A DNA stretch of 32,607 nucleotides, taken from positions 1-32,607 of the IMG/VR virus record IMGVR_UViG_3300034073_001832, one strand, 5' to 3'. The stretch is from a virus. Under the pieces are notes generated by a model. That model saw only the letters and a program-made list of their open reading frames with translations, did no database searches and was not told the origin of the DNA. The translations under genes were made by a program, and so were the position numbers. Of this stretch, positions 6,293-14,605 are shown piece by piece; positions within the stretch are counted from its first letter, which is position 1; the number at the start of each line of letters is the position of its first letter.

Positions 6293-8107
6293 GTGCCCCT
6301 TTTAGAACAATTAGTACAAAATTTAAACAACTATATATACTATAGCGGAAAAGGTACTTTTAATGCTAATAATTTACCATATGGTAATGATCGTCCCGGA
6401 GGGGGAAGTAGTAATCAACCATTTGTTGTTAGGGGGGTAGATACTAGATGGTCCCCTTCGAATTTTGATGATGGATTAACTCCTTTTGGAGTAGTAACGT
6501 TAGCCTCCAGAACTGCTTCTGATTTGTCTAGAGTTACTCAATTTTTATACACTACTGTAAAAGGTCCCTTATTTCTTTTAAAACAAACAGGTCTTCAAAG
6601 AAGCAATCCTAATATCAAACAGACAGATGTTAATGTGTTTGATAAAAAAATCATACCGACTCAATTATATAACCCTTTAGGATTAAATACACTGGCTCAA
6701 GTAGCTTTAGGGCCTTTAGGAGCTAGATTTACAAAACATGGATTAATCCCTCAGACAGAATCTGAAAGGAGTTATGAGAAATTTATACTAACTGAGGAAG
6801 CAGAAGGCAGAAATAAGTTAAGCAACTTAGTAAAAAAATTTACCGACAAAAATCAGAATCAGGATGTTATAATGAAGTATGGTGGAGGAGCCAGTTCTTT
6901 TTTTGGAATAGGAAGTACAACAATAAAAAGGTTTTATAAAATAATAAACAATCCTATAGTGGATTCTAAAAGCGGGTTCATATCTGTACCTGTAGCAAAT
7001 CTACAAACTATATCAGGAGATTCTACGTATATTTTTAAAACAGGATATGTAGACACTACCAGAATATCAGAAAATGAGGATATTATATTTAATGCTTATA
7101 CAATCGGTGATATAAGTCCTCAAGAATTAGACAATAGTTTTTATACTGGAGATAGCGACAACAATTACATGCTAAACAGTACTCATGATTTTAGAGCATA
7201 TAAAAATGCTATAAACGAAAAAATAGCAGGTAACAAAGGTAAGAAGTTGCCGCAATCTGATTATAGTCTCTATAACATGGAGAGGAGGATAGGAATTGCA
7301 AAAGTAAGGACCCCTGAGCAAAGGGTGAGTTATAGTTCACAAGCAGACACTGCGGATAGAATTAATAAGATATCTTTATTTTATAGCAATAATCCAGCCG
7401 GAAATGATAGTAATGTAAATGAATTAATTGATGTTAATGGAGAAAAAGTAACTAAAGATAGATTAAGAGATATTGTAAAGTTTAGAATAAAGGTATATGA
7501 TAATGATAGAAATCTAGACCCAAAAGGAACTAACTATGGGGTATTTATGATTTTTAGATCGTATATAAACAATATAAAAAGAAGTGTAATATCTAAATGG
7601 GATGCGTATAAATACGTAGGAAGAGGAGAATCTTTTTATGCGTATGATGGGTTTACAGAGAATATAACAATATCTTTTACCATAGCGGCCTCTAGTAGAG
7701 AGGAAATGAAGCCTTTGTATCAAAAACTTAATTATTTAATGTCAACGTTAACCCCAGACTATTCCAGTTCTGGATTAATGAGAGGTAATATAGCGGAGCT
7801 TACAGTAGGGGATTTTATATTGTATCAACCTGGAATTATAACTAATTTTGATATGATAATAGATGAAGATTCTAACTGGGAGATCGCTTTGCAGGAACCT
7901 GAAAACGATGCATTTGGAACAGATTCTGATATGCACGAATTGCCTCAGTTGATAAAATGTACATTAACTTTCATTCCAATATACAATTTCTTACCAAGAA
8001 AAAGCGCAGAAGCTCCTTTTATAGGCATAGATGGTTTAAGGGAAAAAGATAAAATAAAGAAACAGTGGTTATTAAATTTAGATGAAAAAATAAGAAGCAA
8101 TGTCTAG
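6293..8107 (+). CDS. Baseplate/tail structural protein, possible tube initiator
   Basis: No family is recognised with certainty for this 604-residue protein. It starts at a GTG 19 bases after the tape-measure-like gene and overlaps the next gene by 8 bases. An early segment (residues about 70-110: ASDLSRVTQFLYTTVKGPL...) precedes a poorly conserved middle. The last 170 residues are beta-rich and contain an ISFTIAASSREEMKPLYQKL segment, a TVGDFI segment and an ITNFDMIIDEDSNWEIAL segment, ending with a strand and Pro-rich tail. Order here is tape measure, this gene, LysM-like, hub-like, which matches contractile tails where a tube-initiator (P2 gpU, T4 gp48/gp54) sits between tape measure and LysM genes. 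The baseplate role is inferred from context. Confidence 0.6.
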   Translation: MPLLEQLVQNLNNYIYYSGKGTFNANNLPYGNDRPGGGSSNQPFVVRGVDTRWSPSNFDDGLTPFGVVTLASRTASDLSRVTQFLYTTVKGPLFLLKQTGLQRSNPNIKQTDVNVFDKKIIPTQLYNPLGLNTLAQVALGPLGARFTKHGLIPQTESERSYEKFILTEEAEGRNKLSNLVKKFTDKNQNQDVIMKYGGGASSFFGIGSTTIKRFYKIINNPIVDSKSGFISVPVANLQTISGDSTYIFKTGYVDTTRISENEDIIFNAYTIGDISPQELDNSFYTGDSDNNYMLNSTHDFRAYKNAINEKIAGNKGKKLPQSDYSLYNMERRIGIAKVRTPEQRVSYSSQADTADRINKISLFYSNNPAGNDSNVNELIDVNGEKVTKDRLRDIVKFRIKVYDNDRNLDPKGTNYGVFMIFRSYINNIKRSVISKWDAYKYVGRGESFYAYDGFTENITISFTIAASSREEMKPLYQKLNYLMSTLTPDYSSSGLMRGNIAELTVGDFILYQPGIITNFDMIIDEDSNWEIALQEPENDAFGTDSDMHELPQLIKCTLTFIPIYNFLPRKSAEAPFIGIDGLREKDKIKKQWLLNLDEKIRSNV

Positions 8108-8402
8108 ATACAGTAATTTAGATATATTGAAAGATGGGTCAAATGGAAGAAGGTATATAAAAGCACCAAAATATCCCGAAATTCCATTTTCTGATTTAGA
8201 TATTTATATAGAAACAGTATATGGAGATAGATTGGATGTTATTGCTTACGAGTATTATAAATCTGTAGATTATTATTGGGTTTTAATAGTAGCAAATAAT
8301 TTGCCTGGAAGTAGTATATTTGTTACTCCTGGAACTCAATTAAGAATCCCTGCTGATTTAGAGTCTATATTAACAAACTACGATATATTAAACGGTTTAT
8401 AA
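8100..8402 (+). CDS. LysM-like baseplate wedge protein (gp53/P2 gpX-like)
   Basis: The 100-residue protein carries a LysM-like pattern over residues about 35-85: YGDRLDVIAYEYY, then a YYWVLIVANNLP segment and a PGTQLRIPAD end. In phage tails this small domain occurs in baseplate proteins such as T4 gp53 and P2 gpX, where it bridges tube and baseplate rather than binding peptidoglycan. Its ATG lies within the end of the preceding gene (8-base overlap), suggesting translational coupling, and the hub-like gene follows after 4 bases. Confidence 0.78.
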   Translation: MSRYSNLDILKDGSNGRRYIKAPKYPEIPFSDLDIYIETVYGDRLDVIAYEYYKSVDYYWVLIVANNLPGSSIFVTPGTQLRIPADLESILTNYDILNGL

Positions 8403-8406
8403 ACAT

Positions 8407-11334
8407 ATGTCTATTTTTAAAGGTACATTCAAACCCTATGTAATAAGGCAGATAAATGCTAGACAAAGTATATTAGGGCAAAAAAATAGACCTCCTCAAT
8501 TTTCCCAATACGTTTCTGGAAAAAGTCCATGGATTAGAATGACTTCTTTTGTGAATTACAACAATTCTCCCGACTTAGCTAAACAGTATGTCCTTATGGG
8601 AGGTACTCTTTATGATTTTAATACAGACACAAACATTGTAAAAATGAGGGCGGGTGTCGGAGGCAGAGGTGCATCTTATGGAGGTGATTTGGGGAATAGG
8701 CAGTATGGCATAAGACCTATGCCAGGAATAACAGAATTAACCACAAGGTCACTCGGCGCATATGGATCTTTAACTGAAACAGTTGTTAAATTTTATGCGT
8801 GGGACGTAAAACAACTGGAAGATCTCACAGTGCTATTTATGAGGCCTGGATACAAAGTTTTACTGGAGTGGGGATGGTCTTTGTATTTAAACACAAGTGA
8901 TAAAGGAGAAGATTATAAAAAAAAGACAGACCCTAATTCAGTAAAAAGTGTACCTATTGATTATGATCTCGAAAATATGCCGTTTAATACCATAGACTGT
9001 TTTGGGTCTGGCATAACTCAGGACGTTGTCTATGATCAATTAGAAAAACTAAGACACAGATATTCTGGTAATTATGATGGAGTACTAGGGTCAATTAAAA
9101 ACTATTCATATATTTTACTTCCTAATGGAGGATATGAGTGTACTGTTACTTTAATGAGTATTGGAGATGTTATAGACACTATAAAATTAAACGATACGAT
9201 AGGATATATAGGAACTCCTACTACAGGTCAAGAAGGGACAGCAGAAGGAAATGAAGATATTAAAAGTGATTTTGAGCTTATTTTTGATGAATATTCTAAG
9301 TTGGGACCTTTTCTTGAAAGACCAAAGTCAAGCATAATAACTTATATTGATAATAGCATTGACCCAAAAAATGCTAAATATATAGATCGTTATGTTTATA
9401 CTTACCAGATTCCTGCAAATATACAAACAGTGCAATCAATACCTGTAGGGTTAGATAAGCCGGGAGGTAAGAGATCTTACTATTATCTTCAATTAGGATA
9501 TGTTTTACACATATTGAATACTGTAAAAAATATCTTTACAGAGAAAGATAATAAAACTTTATTTGAAATAGAAATACCAGGAGAGCCAGATAACTATGAT
9601 AATCTTTCTAATGGGCTATGTCAAGCTTCTTATAACATAGTTTCTATAGATCCTAGCATATGCTTAATTAGAAACAGCAGCGCTACATTATTTTCATCAA
9701 AAGTTCCCGATCCTTTAGATGATACAAATGTTTTAAATAAAAGAGGGTTTCTACCTAACATTTATAAAAAAGAAAATTTTACAGCAACTACTACGCCATC
9801 TAATAATAAAAACATAGAAGAGTATTTATACTCTACTACAAATTTTGGATTGATAAGAAATATATATGTTAATGTTTTAGAGATTCTTTCTATATACAAA
9901 CAGCAATCTGTTTCTAATAATGGATATGTTTATTTAGGAGATTTTATAACTGCCTTAATGAATAAAATATCTTATTCATTAGGATCTATAAATGACTTTG
10001 GAATATTTGTATCAAATAAAAAAATTGCAATTATAGACAAACATTACACAGAAGTAGGAGCAGATTCTTCCTATATAAACAAATTTAAAGTTAATATAGC
10101 AGGAACTAATACTATAGTAAGAACTCATAAAATAGAATCTAAAATATTTCCGTCTCAGGCAACTATGATAGCAATCGCTGCTCAAAGCCGACAAAATATA
10201 GCTTCTATTCAAACATCCACATACAACTATATAAATGAAGGCTTAATAGATAGATTACTAGGAGAGAAGACAAATAAAAAAGAGGATTTAGCTAAAACAG
10301 AACAAGAAGCAAAAATAGCAAAATTGATTAGCATATTAAGACTTATACAATATGTAAACAACTATGTTATTCCCAATACTATTAAAAGTGATTCATACAT
10401 GTCAAATGTATCAACTATGAACGGGTATTTAAACACTTTATTAGTAGAAATGGAAGGGGGTACAAATTATAAAGGAATCATACCAGTATCTGTAGATCTT
10501 ACTATAGATGGGCTATCAGGTCTTACAATAGGAGAAATTTTTACAGTAGACAAAAAAGTATTGCCCAAAGATCATAAGGATAAGTCTATAGGATTTATAG
10601 TAACTAAATTGTCTAATCAAGTATTGGCAGGATCTTGGACAACTAATATACAATCTCAAATGTGTGTGTTAGATCAAGATATTAAACAACTAGAGACTAG
10701 AGAAAAAGCAAATGAGATTTTATCTCAAATTTTAAATCTAGCCGAAGAAATTAAATTAAAAAATATTGCATCTGTAATATATTATAACTTATTGGCTGCA
10801 TTAACAGCTGACTTGTTGTCTGGTAGAATAAAGGTTGCAAATGAACTAGGAGATCTAGTAGTCAGAGATCCAAGTAAAGTTTTATATACAAAATCAGCAT
10901 TAGCAGAGTTTTTATCTGGAGAAAAAATAACTTTAGAGGATATTATAAAAGACCTTCAAAGATCTTACCTAAGAGCTTATCCTGACGCTAAAAAGAGAAC
11001 TTTCTACGATACTTTCTTTTATAGAGATGATAATTTAAATGACGCACAAGTAGCTACTAATGTTATATATGGAATGTACTACTACAGTTACATGACGGCA
11101 GAGGTAAAATCAAAATTTGATGCTGAGTTTTCTAGGGTCATGGCTAGATATGTAAACGGAGATTTGACACAAAAGACATCGATTAGTGACGGTAAAGGGC
11201 AGGTAACTTCAGTAATATACGATCTTGTATTCTCCAAAATAGATGTAACAAAGGCAGTAGATCCTGCTACCGGAATATTAGTGCCAAATGTACCTTTTGT
11301 AGGAGGATATGCAATTGTTCCTATAACAAAATAA
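8407..11334 (+). CDS. Large baseplate hub-like protein
   Basis: The 975-residue protein has an N-terminal region with a VLFMRPGYKVLLEWGWS segment (about residues 141-157) and a GGYECTVTLMSIGDVI segment (about 240-255). Near residues 700-745 it has the pattern GLSGLTIGEIF ... FIVTKLSNQV ... W-T-T, a beta-domain pattern shared by hub proteins of contractile tails (T4 gp27, P2 gpD, Mu gp44 types). It should form the trimeric hub at the end of the tube. No lysozyme domain is seen. A poorly conserved helical insert (about residues 610-690) and a C-terminal helical extension of 200 residues lie around the second motif. The ATG at 8407 is 4 bases after the LysM gene. The hub role is a motif-and-context inference. 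Confidence 0.62.
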   Translation: MSIFKGTFKPYVIRQINARQSILGQKNRPPQFSQYVSGKSPWIRMTSFVNYNNSPDLAKQYVLMGGTLYDFNTDTNIVKMRAGVGGRGASYGGDLGNRQYGIRPMPGITELTTRSLGAYGSLTETVVKFYAWDVKQLEDLTVLFMRPGYKVLLEWGWSLYLNTSDKGEDYKKKTDPNSVKSVPIDYDLENMPFNTIDCFGSGITQDVVYDQLEKLRHRYSGNYDGVLGSIKNYSYILLPNGGYECTVTLMSIGDVIDTIKLNDTIGYIGTPTTGQEGTAEGNEDIKSDFELIFDEYSKLGPFLERPKSSIITYIDNSIDPKNAKYIDRYVYTYQIPANIQTVQSIPVGLDKPGGKRSYYYLQLGYVLHILNTVKNIFTEKDNKTLFEIEIPGEPDNYDNLSNGLCQASYNIVSIDPSICLIRNSSATLFSSKVPDPLDDTNVLNKRGFLPNIYKKENFTATTTPSNNKNIEEYLYSTTNFGLIRNIYVNVLEILSIYKQQSVSNNGYVYLGDFITALMNKISYSLGSINDFGIFVSNKKIAIIDKHYTEVGADSSYINKFKVNIAGTNTIVRTHKIESKIFPSQATMIAIAAQSRQNIASIQTSTYNYINEGLIDRLLGEKTNKKEDLAKTEQEAKIAKLISILRLIQYVNNYVIPNTIKSDSYMSNVSTMNGYLNTLLVEMEGGTNYKGIIPVSVDLTIDGLSGLTIGEIFTVDKKVLPKDHKDKSIGFIVTKLSNQVLAGSWTTNIQSQMCVLDQDIKQLETREKANEILSQILNLAEEIKLKNIASVIYYNLLAALTADLLSGRIKVANELGDLVVRDPSKVLYTKSALAEFLSGEKITLEDIIKDLQRSYLRAYPDAKKRTFYDTFFYRDDNLNDAQVATNVIYGMYYYSYMTAEVKSKFDAEFSRVMARYVNGDLTQKTSISDGKGQVTSVIYDLVFSKIDVTKAVDPATGILVPNVPFVGGYAIVPITK

Positions 11335-11338
11335 AAAT

Positions 11339-11854
11339 ATGTATTACCCTAAATCGGAAATATTAAAAGTAGATTATACCTCTGGAACTGAGTTTTTGAC
11401 AAAAAACACATCAGCTTTTTATAAAGGATTTTATTATAAGACTAATGATGGAAGGTTTTTTTCTGGAAAAGAGTATAATTCTGAGACTAAAGAATTAGTT
11501 CCTATATCAAACAGTGTTTCAGGAATAAACCAAAAAAAATCTTATGAGTTTTATTATGCAATGCCTACTAATGAAGAATACGATAAAGGATTTTTTACTA
11601 GGTATGTAATAAAAAGAGTAAATAGCGGCTTTGAAACTATACTAGAAGTAGATGAAAAAGAATATGATAGAGCTACAAAAGATCCTTTATACGTAGCTTC
11701 AAAATTTACCTGGAAGATAACAGGTCCGTTGTATAATACCCCAGAAGGAATTCCAGGAGTAGTTGATGAAAATCAAAAAACTTTAGATCAAGTAGAAAAA
11801 ACTATTGCAGAAGTAAAAAAATATTTTACAAATTTGGCACAGTACGCAAAGTAA
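11339..11854 (+). CDS. Unknown protein, probable tail/baseplate component
   Basis: This 171-residue protein starts 4 bases after the hub-like gene, so it belongs to the tail operon. Its first half is beta-rich with many Tyr and Phe residues (a YKGFYYKTNDGRFFSGKEY segment near 28-46), and its last 35 residues form a charged helix (EKTIAEVKKYF). There is no signal peptide or membrane segment. The YxGYYxxxDGxxFTGK-like pattern is one I associate with uncharacterised structural genes of marine T4-type phages, but I cannot name a family. It is the last structural gene before the replication module, as a promoter-like box lies in its 3' end and the gap after it. Confidence 0.65.
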   Translation: MYYPKSEILKVDYTSGTEFLTKNTSAFYKGFYYKTNDGRFFSGKEYNSETKELVPISNSVSGINQKKSYEFYYAMPTNEEYDKGFFTRYVIKRVNSGFETILEVDEKEYDRATKDPLYVASKFTWKITGPLYNTPEGIPGVVDENQKTLDQVEKTIAEVKKYFTNLAQYAK

Positions 11855-11864
11855 TCTATATTTG
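11834..11864 (+). promoter_or_regulatory. Bacteroidota-type promoter before the divergent polymerase gene
   Basis: TTG (11834-11836) is followed after 20 bases by TATATTTG (11857-11864), matching the Bacteroidota -33 TTG / -7 TAnnTTTG pattern. It sits at the border between structural and replication genes. A transcript from it would start just downstream of the TTG codon at 11862 and favour a GTG start at 11880. The motif is short and could occur by chance. Confidence 0.5.
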
Positions 11865-13217
11865 TACAAAGGTTATAATGTGTATTACATAATAGAAACG
11901 GAAGAACAGTTTCACAAATTTTCACAATACGATTTTACAAATTGTTATGTAGATGTCATAACTCTAAACGATAATTATCACCCCAAGGCATCTGATATAT
12001 CTCTAGTCTACATTAAACCTTTTAGGTCTAGAATGGGGTTTATGCTTTGTGTGGACCACACAGAAACCTTTAGTCTTCCAAAAGACCTTGTATTAGAGTT
12101 TCTTCATGGTAAAATAGGAAACATATACGCAATAGACGGAAAACGTCTTAGGTATTTTATTAATAGAGAGTGTGACTTATACTGCGTAAAAACAGCTAGG
12201 TACATTGCCACAGGGGTGTACACAGAAGAAACAGACTACAATACGGTAGCACATAGATTCTTCTATCAGAAGTACGAAAACAGGCCAGACATTAATAAAA
12301 TAATTCCGGTAGCTAAGCATTTTGAGAAATATGAAAAACTAGTATCAAGTTTTAAATTTGAGGCATCTTGGTATAAAGCCAAGTACTATAAATTGTACGG
12401 ATGCCTGGCTCCAAAGGTATTTAACGAAATAGAGGCAGAGGGGATTAAAATAAATAATGACGTATTTTTCAGTCATTATAAGCCAAAAAGCCCCTTAATG
12501 TCGGTTAAGTCAGACAAAATATACACTCAGTACAACATGTTTACTAGTACGGGTAGACCTTCAAATGCGTTTAATGGTATTAATTTTGGCGCTATGAAAA
12601 AGGAAGATGGTAGTAGATCTTCTTTTATACCATCTAAAGATGTCTTTATAGAGTTTGATTATTCATCGTATCACATTCGTATATTATCGTATCATATCGG
12701 ATACGAATTTGAAAAAGAGGATCTTCACACTCACTTAGCAAAGTTCTATTTCGGTACAGATGACATCACCCCAGAACAGTACTCAGAGAGTAAGGGGCTT
12801 ACATTTAAACTATTGTATACTGATTCTGTAACAGAAGAATTAGAAGACATTCCTTTTTTTGCAAAAGTTAAAGAATTTAAAAAATATCTGTGGAACATCT
12901 ATAAAAAACAAGGGTACATAGAAAGTTTTCTATCTAAAGTACCAATAAAAGGGATAACATCTAAAACACAAGTATTACCCTACATGCTTCAGAGTTATGA
13001 AACGGAAAGAAATATATTAGTTATAAATGATATATTAGATTATCTTAAGAATAAAAACACTAAATTAGTGCTGTATAACTACGATTCTTTCTTATTTGAC
13101 TACAGTAAGACAGATGGAAAAGAAACTGTTAACGACCTTAGAAATATACTTGAACAAGATGGATATAAAACTTCTTGTAAGTTCGGACACAACTATCAAG
13201 AAATGCAAAATATATAA
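11862..13217 (+). CDS. Divergent family A DNA polymerase-like protein
   Basis: The C-terminal half shows the family A polymerase motifs in order (numbered from TTG 11862): TSTGRPS (228-234), motif A FDYSSYHIR (D266), a motif B-like SKGLTFKLLY (K311, F315, Y319), and motif C YNYDSF (D408). The two metal-binding Asp are kept, but E. coli Pol I E710, H881 and E883 correspond to His, Tyr and Ser, and R754 to Tyr307. The N-terminal 180 residues look like an exonuclease-domain remnant (DLYCVKTARYI resembles the usual DTxxA region) without clear catalytic acids. The TTG at 11862 is inside a promoter-like box, so the true start may be GTG 11880. A full PolA is encoded at 21004, so this is a second, unusual enzyme. 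It may be a specialised, repair or inactive polymerase. Confidence 0.72.
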   Translation: MYKGYNVYYIIETEEQFHKFSQYDFTNCYVDVITLNDNYHPKASDISLVYIKPFRSRMGFMLCVDHTETFSLPKDLVLEFLHGKIGNIYAIDGKRLRYFINRECDLYCVKTARYIATGVYTEETDYNTVAHRFFYQKYENRPDINKIIPVAKHFEKYEKLVSSFKFEASWYKAKYYKLYGCLAPKVFNEIEAEGIKINNDVFFSHYKPKSPLMSVKSDKIYTQYNMFTSTGRPSNAFNGINFGAMKKEDGSRSSFIPSKDVFIEFDYSSYHIRILSYHIGYEFEKEDLHTHLAKFYFGTDDITPEQYSESKGLTFKLLYTDSVTEELEDIPFFAKVKEFKKYLWNIYKKQGYIESFLSKVPIKGITSKTQVLPYMLQSYETERNILVINDILDYLKNKNTKLVLYNYDSFLFDYSKTDGKETVNDLRNILEQDGYKTSCKFGHNYQEMQNI

Positions 13218-13236
13218 TTTTTTACTATATTTTTAC

Positions 13237-13244
13237 TATTTATA
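13237..13244 (+). promoter_or_regulatory. TATTTATA motif and direct repeats before the 13246 gene
   Basis: Two copies of TTTTTACTAT (13219-13228 and 13230-13239) are spaced 11 bases apart in the 28-base gap, and an exact TATTTATA (13237-13244) touches the ATG at 13246. If it is a promoter it leaves no room for a leader, so it may be a translation or binding signal instead. Confidence 0.35.
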
Positions 13245-13245
13245 T

Positions 13246-13692
13246 ATGAAAAATACAACGTTTTTTGATTTAACATACGATTACTTGAATAAGCTATTTT
13301 GTACTTTTACAAAGAAAGAAGATCTGGAGATTACAATTACCGACATAAAAAGTCGATATGAAGTGATATATTCCAAGATATTTGTATTAGAGACAAATAA
13401 TGACAACGAATACGTATGTACTTACAACATTGACAGTGAAAATGTCAATAAAAACAACGTATTGCCTAATACTATATTGATGCATAGGAGAAAGGAGTGC
13501 AATGTTCTATACACTATAAACTCCTTGAACAAACTCATAGAGTCTTTAAACAACGGCGTTAGAGACAATAACTATAAAGTTAATTGGAAGGATTATGAAA
13601 ATAGCATTCTCCTTACCCAGAACAACCAGTTTGTTCAGTTAAAGACTAAAATCCACAACATAGTAAACGTGGATAAGTCTTCCAAAAAATAA
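13246..13692 (+). CDS. Unknown 148-residue protein
   Basis: I do not recognise this protein. The frame is open further upstream to 13096, but that part lies inside the preceding gene, and the ATG at 13246 directly follows the intergenic TATTTATA motif, so I choose this start. The protein is rich in Asn, Lys, Ile and Tyr, with no signal peptide, membrane segment or clear motif; single Cys residues near 19, 65 and 92 show no zinc-ribbon spacing. It sits between the divergent polymerase gene and the gp32-like gene, so a link to replication is possible but unsupported. Confidence 0.65.
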   Translation: MKNTTFFDLTYDYLNKLFCTFTKKEDLEITITDIKSRYEVIYSKIFVLETNNDNEYVCTYNIDSENVNKNNVLPNTILMHRRKECNVLYTINSLNKLIESLNNGVRDNNYKVNWKDYENSILLTQNNQFVQLKTKIHNIVNVDKSSKK

Positions 13693-13717
13693 ATTTGGTT
13701 TTATCCAAATACTTTTT
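13693..13717 (+). terminator. Weak terminator-like hairpin after the 13246 gene
   Basis: ATTTGG (13693-13698) pairs with CCAAAT (13705-13710) around a 6-base loop, with TTTTT at 13713-13717. The stem is short and AT-rich, and it overlaps the -33 element of the promoter before the gp32-like gene, so it may be a weak terminator or only part of that promoter. Confidence 0.35.
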
Positions 13718-13724
13718 ATCTTTG
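13695..13724 (+). promoter_or_regulatory. Bacteroidota-type promoter before the gp32-like gene
   Basis: TTG (13695-13697), a 19-base spacer and TATCTTTG (13717-13724) match the Bacteroidota promoter TTG / TAnnTTTG. A transcript would begin about 15 bases upstream of the ATG at 13747, leaving a short A/T-rich leader. It would drive gp32, uvsX, nuclease and helicase, which follow with almost no gaps. Confidence 0.68.
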
Positions 13725-13746
13725 TTTTTCACTTAAAAATTAAGTT

Positions 13747-14595
13747 ATGTCCAAGATTGATTTGATCAAAGAAAGACTGAATAAGCTTCAGTCAAAGAAT
13801 GCAAGCGGTGGTTATGAAAAGATTGATTACACCACAATTTTCTGGAAACCAAAATTAGGAAAGCAAGTAGTCAGGATCCTCCCCAGGAAGTCCAACAAAG
13901 ATTTTCCGTTCTCAGAAGTATCTTTTCATCAGTACAACATCTTTAAGAAGAATGTTTATTGTTTGGAGAATTTCGGAGAAAAAGATCCTGTTGTTCAACT
14001 TGTACGTGAATTGTACGATGAGAATACAGAGAGTAGTAAAGAGTTGGCTAGAAAACTTAAACCCCGTCTCAAATACTTTGCACAAGTACTTGTACGTGGA
14101 GAAGAAGGTTTAGGAGCTAGGTTGTGGGAGTTTAACAAGACTACTTACGAAAAGCTTCTTAGCATCATGGCTGATGATGACTTTGGAGATGTGTCAGATG
14201 TTACTCAAGGTACAGATCTTACTGTAGAAGGATACAATGATGTAATTAAGATTGGAAAAAAAGATGTAAATTACATAGCTGTAAACGTAACACCAAAAAG
14301 AAATATCTCTCCTATTTCTGAAGATGCCTCCCTTGTTGAAAAGGTTTTAGGTACTCAAAAAGAAATTACCGAAGTTTATAAAAAATATAGCTACGATGAA
14401 GTTAAAAAAATGCTTCACGATTATATTAACCCTCAAGAGCAATCTTCTGAGGAAGTAGTAGAAGTAAAGAAAGAGCAAACAACAGAAGAGCCTCCTTTTG
14501 AAGGCCCATATAAATCTACTGCTGATTATGTAGCTCCTGCTAAAAATAGTGTAGCTTCCAAGTTTGACGATTTATTCGGAGAAGAAGAAAATTAA
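13747..14595 (+). CDS. Single-stranded DNA-binding protein (T4 gp32-like)
   Basis: The 282-residue protein has the gp32 layout: a basic N-terminus (residues 1-17, LIKERLNKLQSK), an OB-fold core beginning near WKPKLGKQVVRILP (33-46), and a low-complexity acidic tail ending DDLFGEEEN. In T4 the acidic tail contacts partner proteins such as the helicase loader and recombinase. The protein has only one Cys (C72), so the zinc site of T4 gp32 (one His, three Cys) is absent. It should coat single-stranded DNA during replication and recombination. A well-formed promoter lies upstream, and the uvsX-like gene follows after 10 bases. The ATG at 13747 is preceded by AATTAAGTT, with no Shine-Dalgarno sequence. 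Confidence 0.85.
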   Translation: MSKIDLIKERLNKLQSKNASGGYEKIDYTTIFWKPKLGKQVVRILPRKSNKDFPFSEVSFHQYNIFKKNVYCLENFGEKDPVVQLVRELYDENTESSKELARKLKPRLKYFAQVLVRGEEGLGARLWEFNKTTYEKLLSIMADDDFGDVSDVTQGTDLTVEGYNDVIKIGKKDVNYIAVNVTPKRNISPISEDASLVEKVLGTQKEITEVYKKYSYDEVKKMLHDYINPQEQSSEEVVEVKKEQTTEEPPFEGPYKSTADYVAPAKNSVASKFDDLFGEEEN

Positions 14596-14605
14596 AATTT
14601 AAAAT

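Noticed and set aside
7514-7723. Minus-strand frames inside tail genes (also at 2947-3216, 5034-5294 and 10012-10212)
   Set aside because: All lie within good + strand genes and show no motif, no leader and no operon logic.
13096-13245. Upstream extension of the 13246 gene
   Set aside because: It would overlap the 3' end of the divergent polymerase gene by over 120 bases; the ATG at 13246 follows the gap directly.
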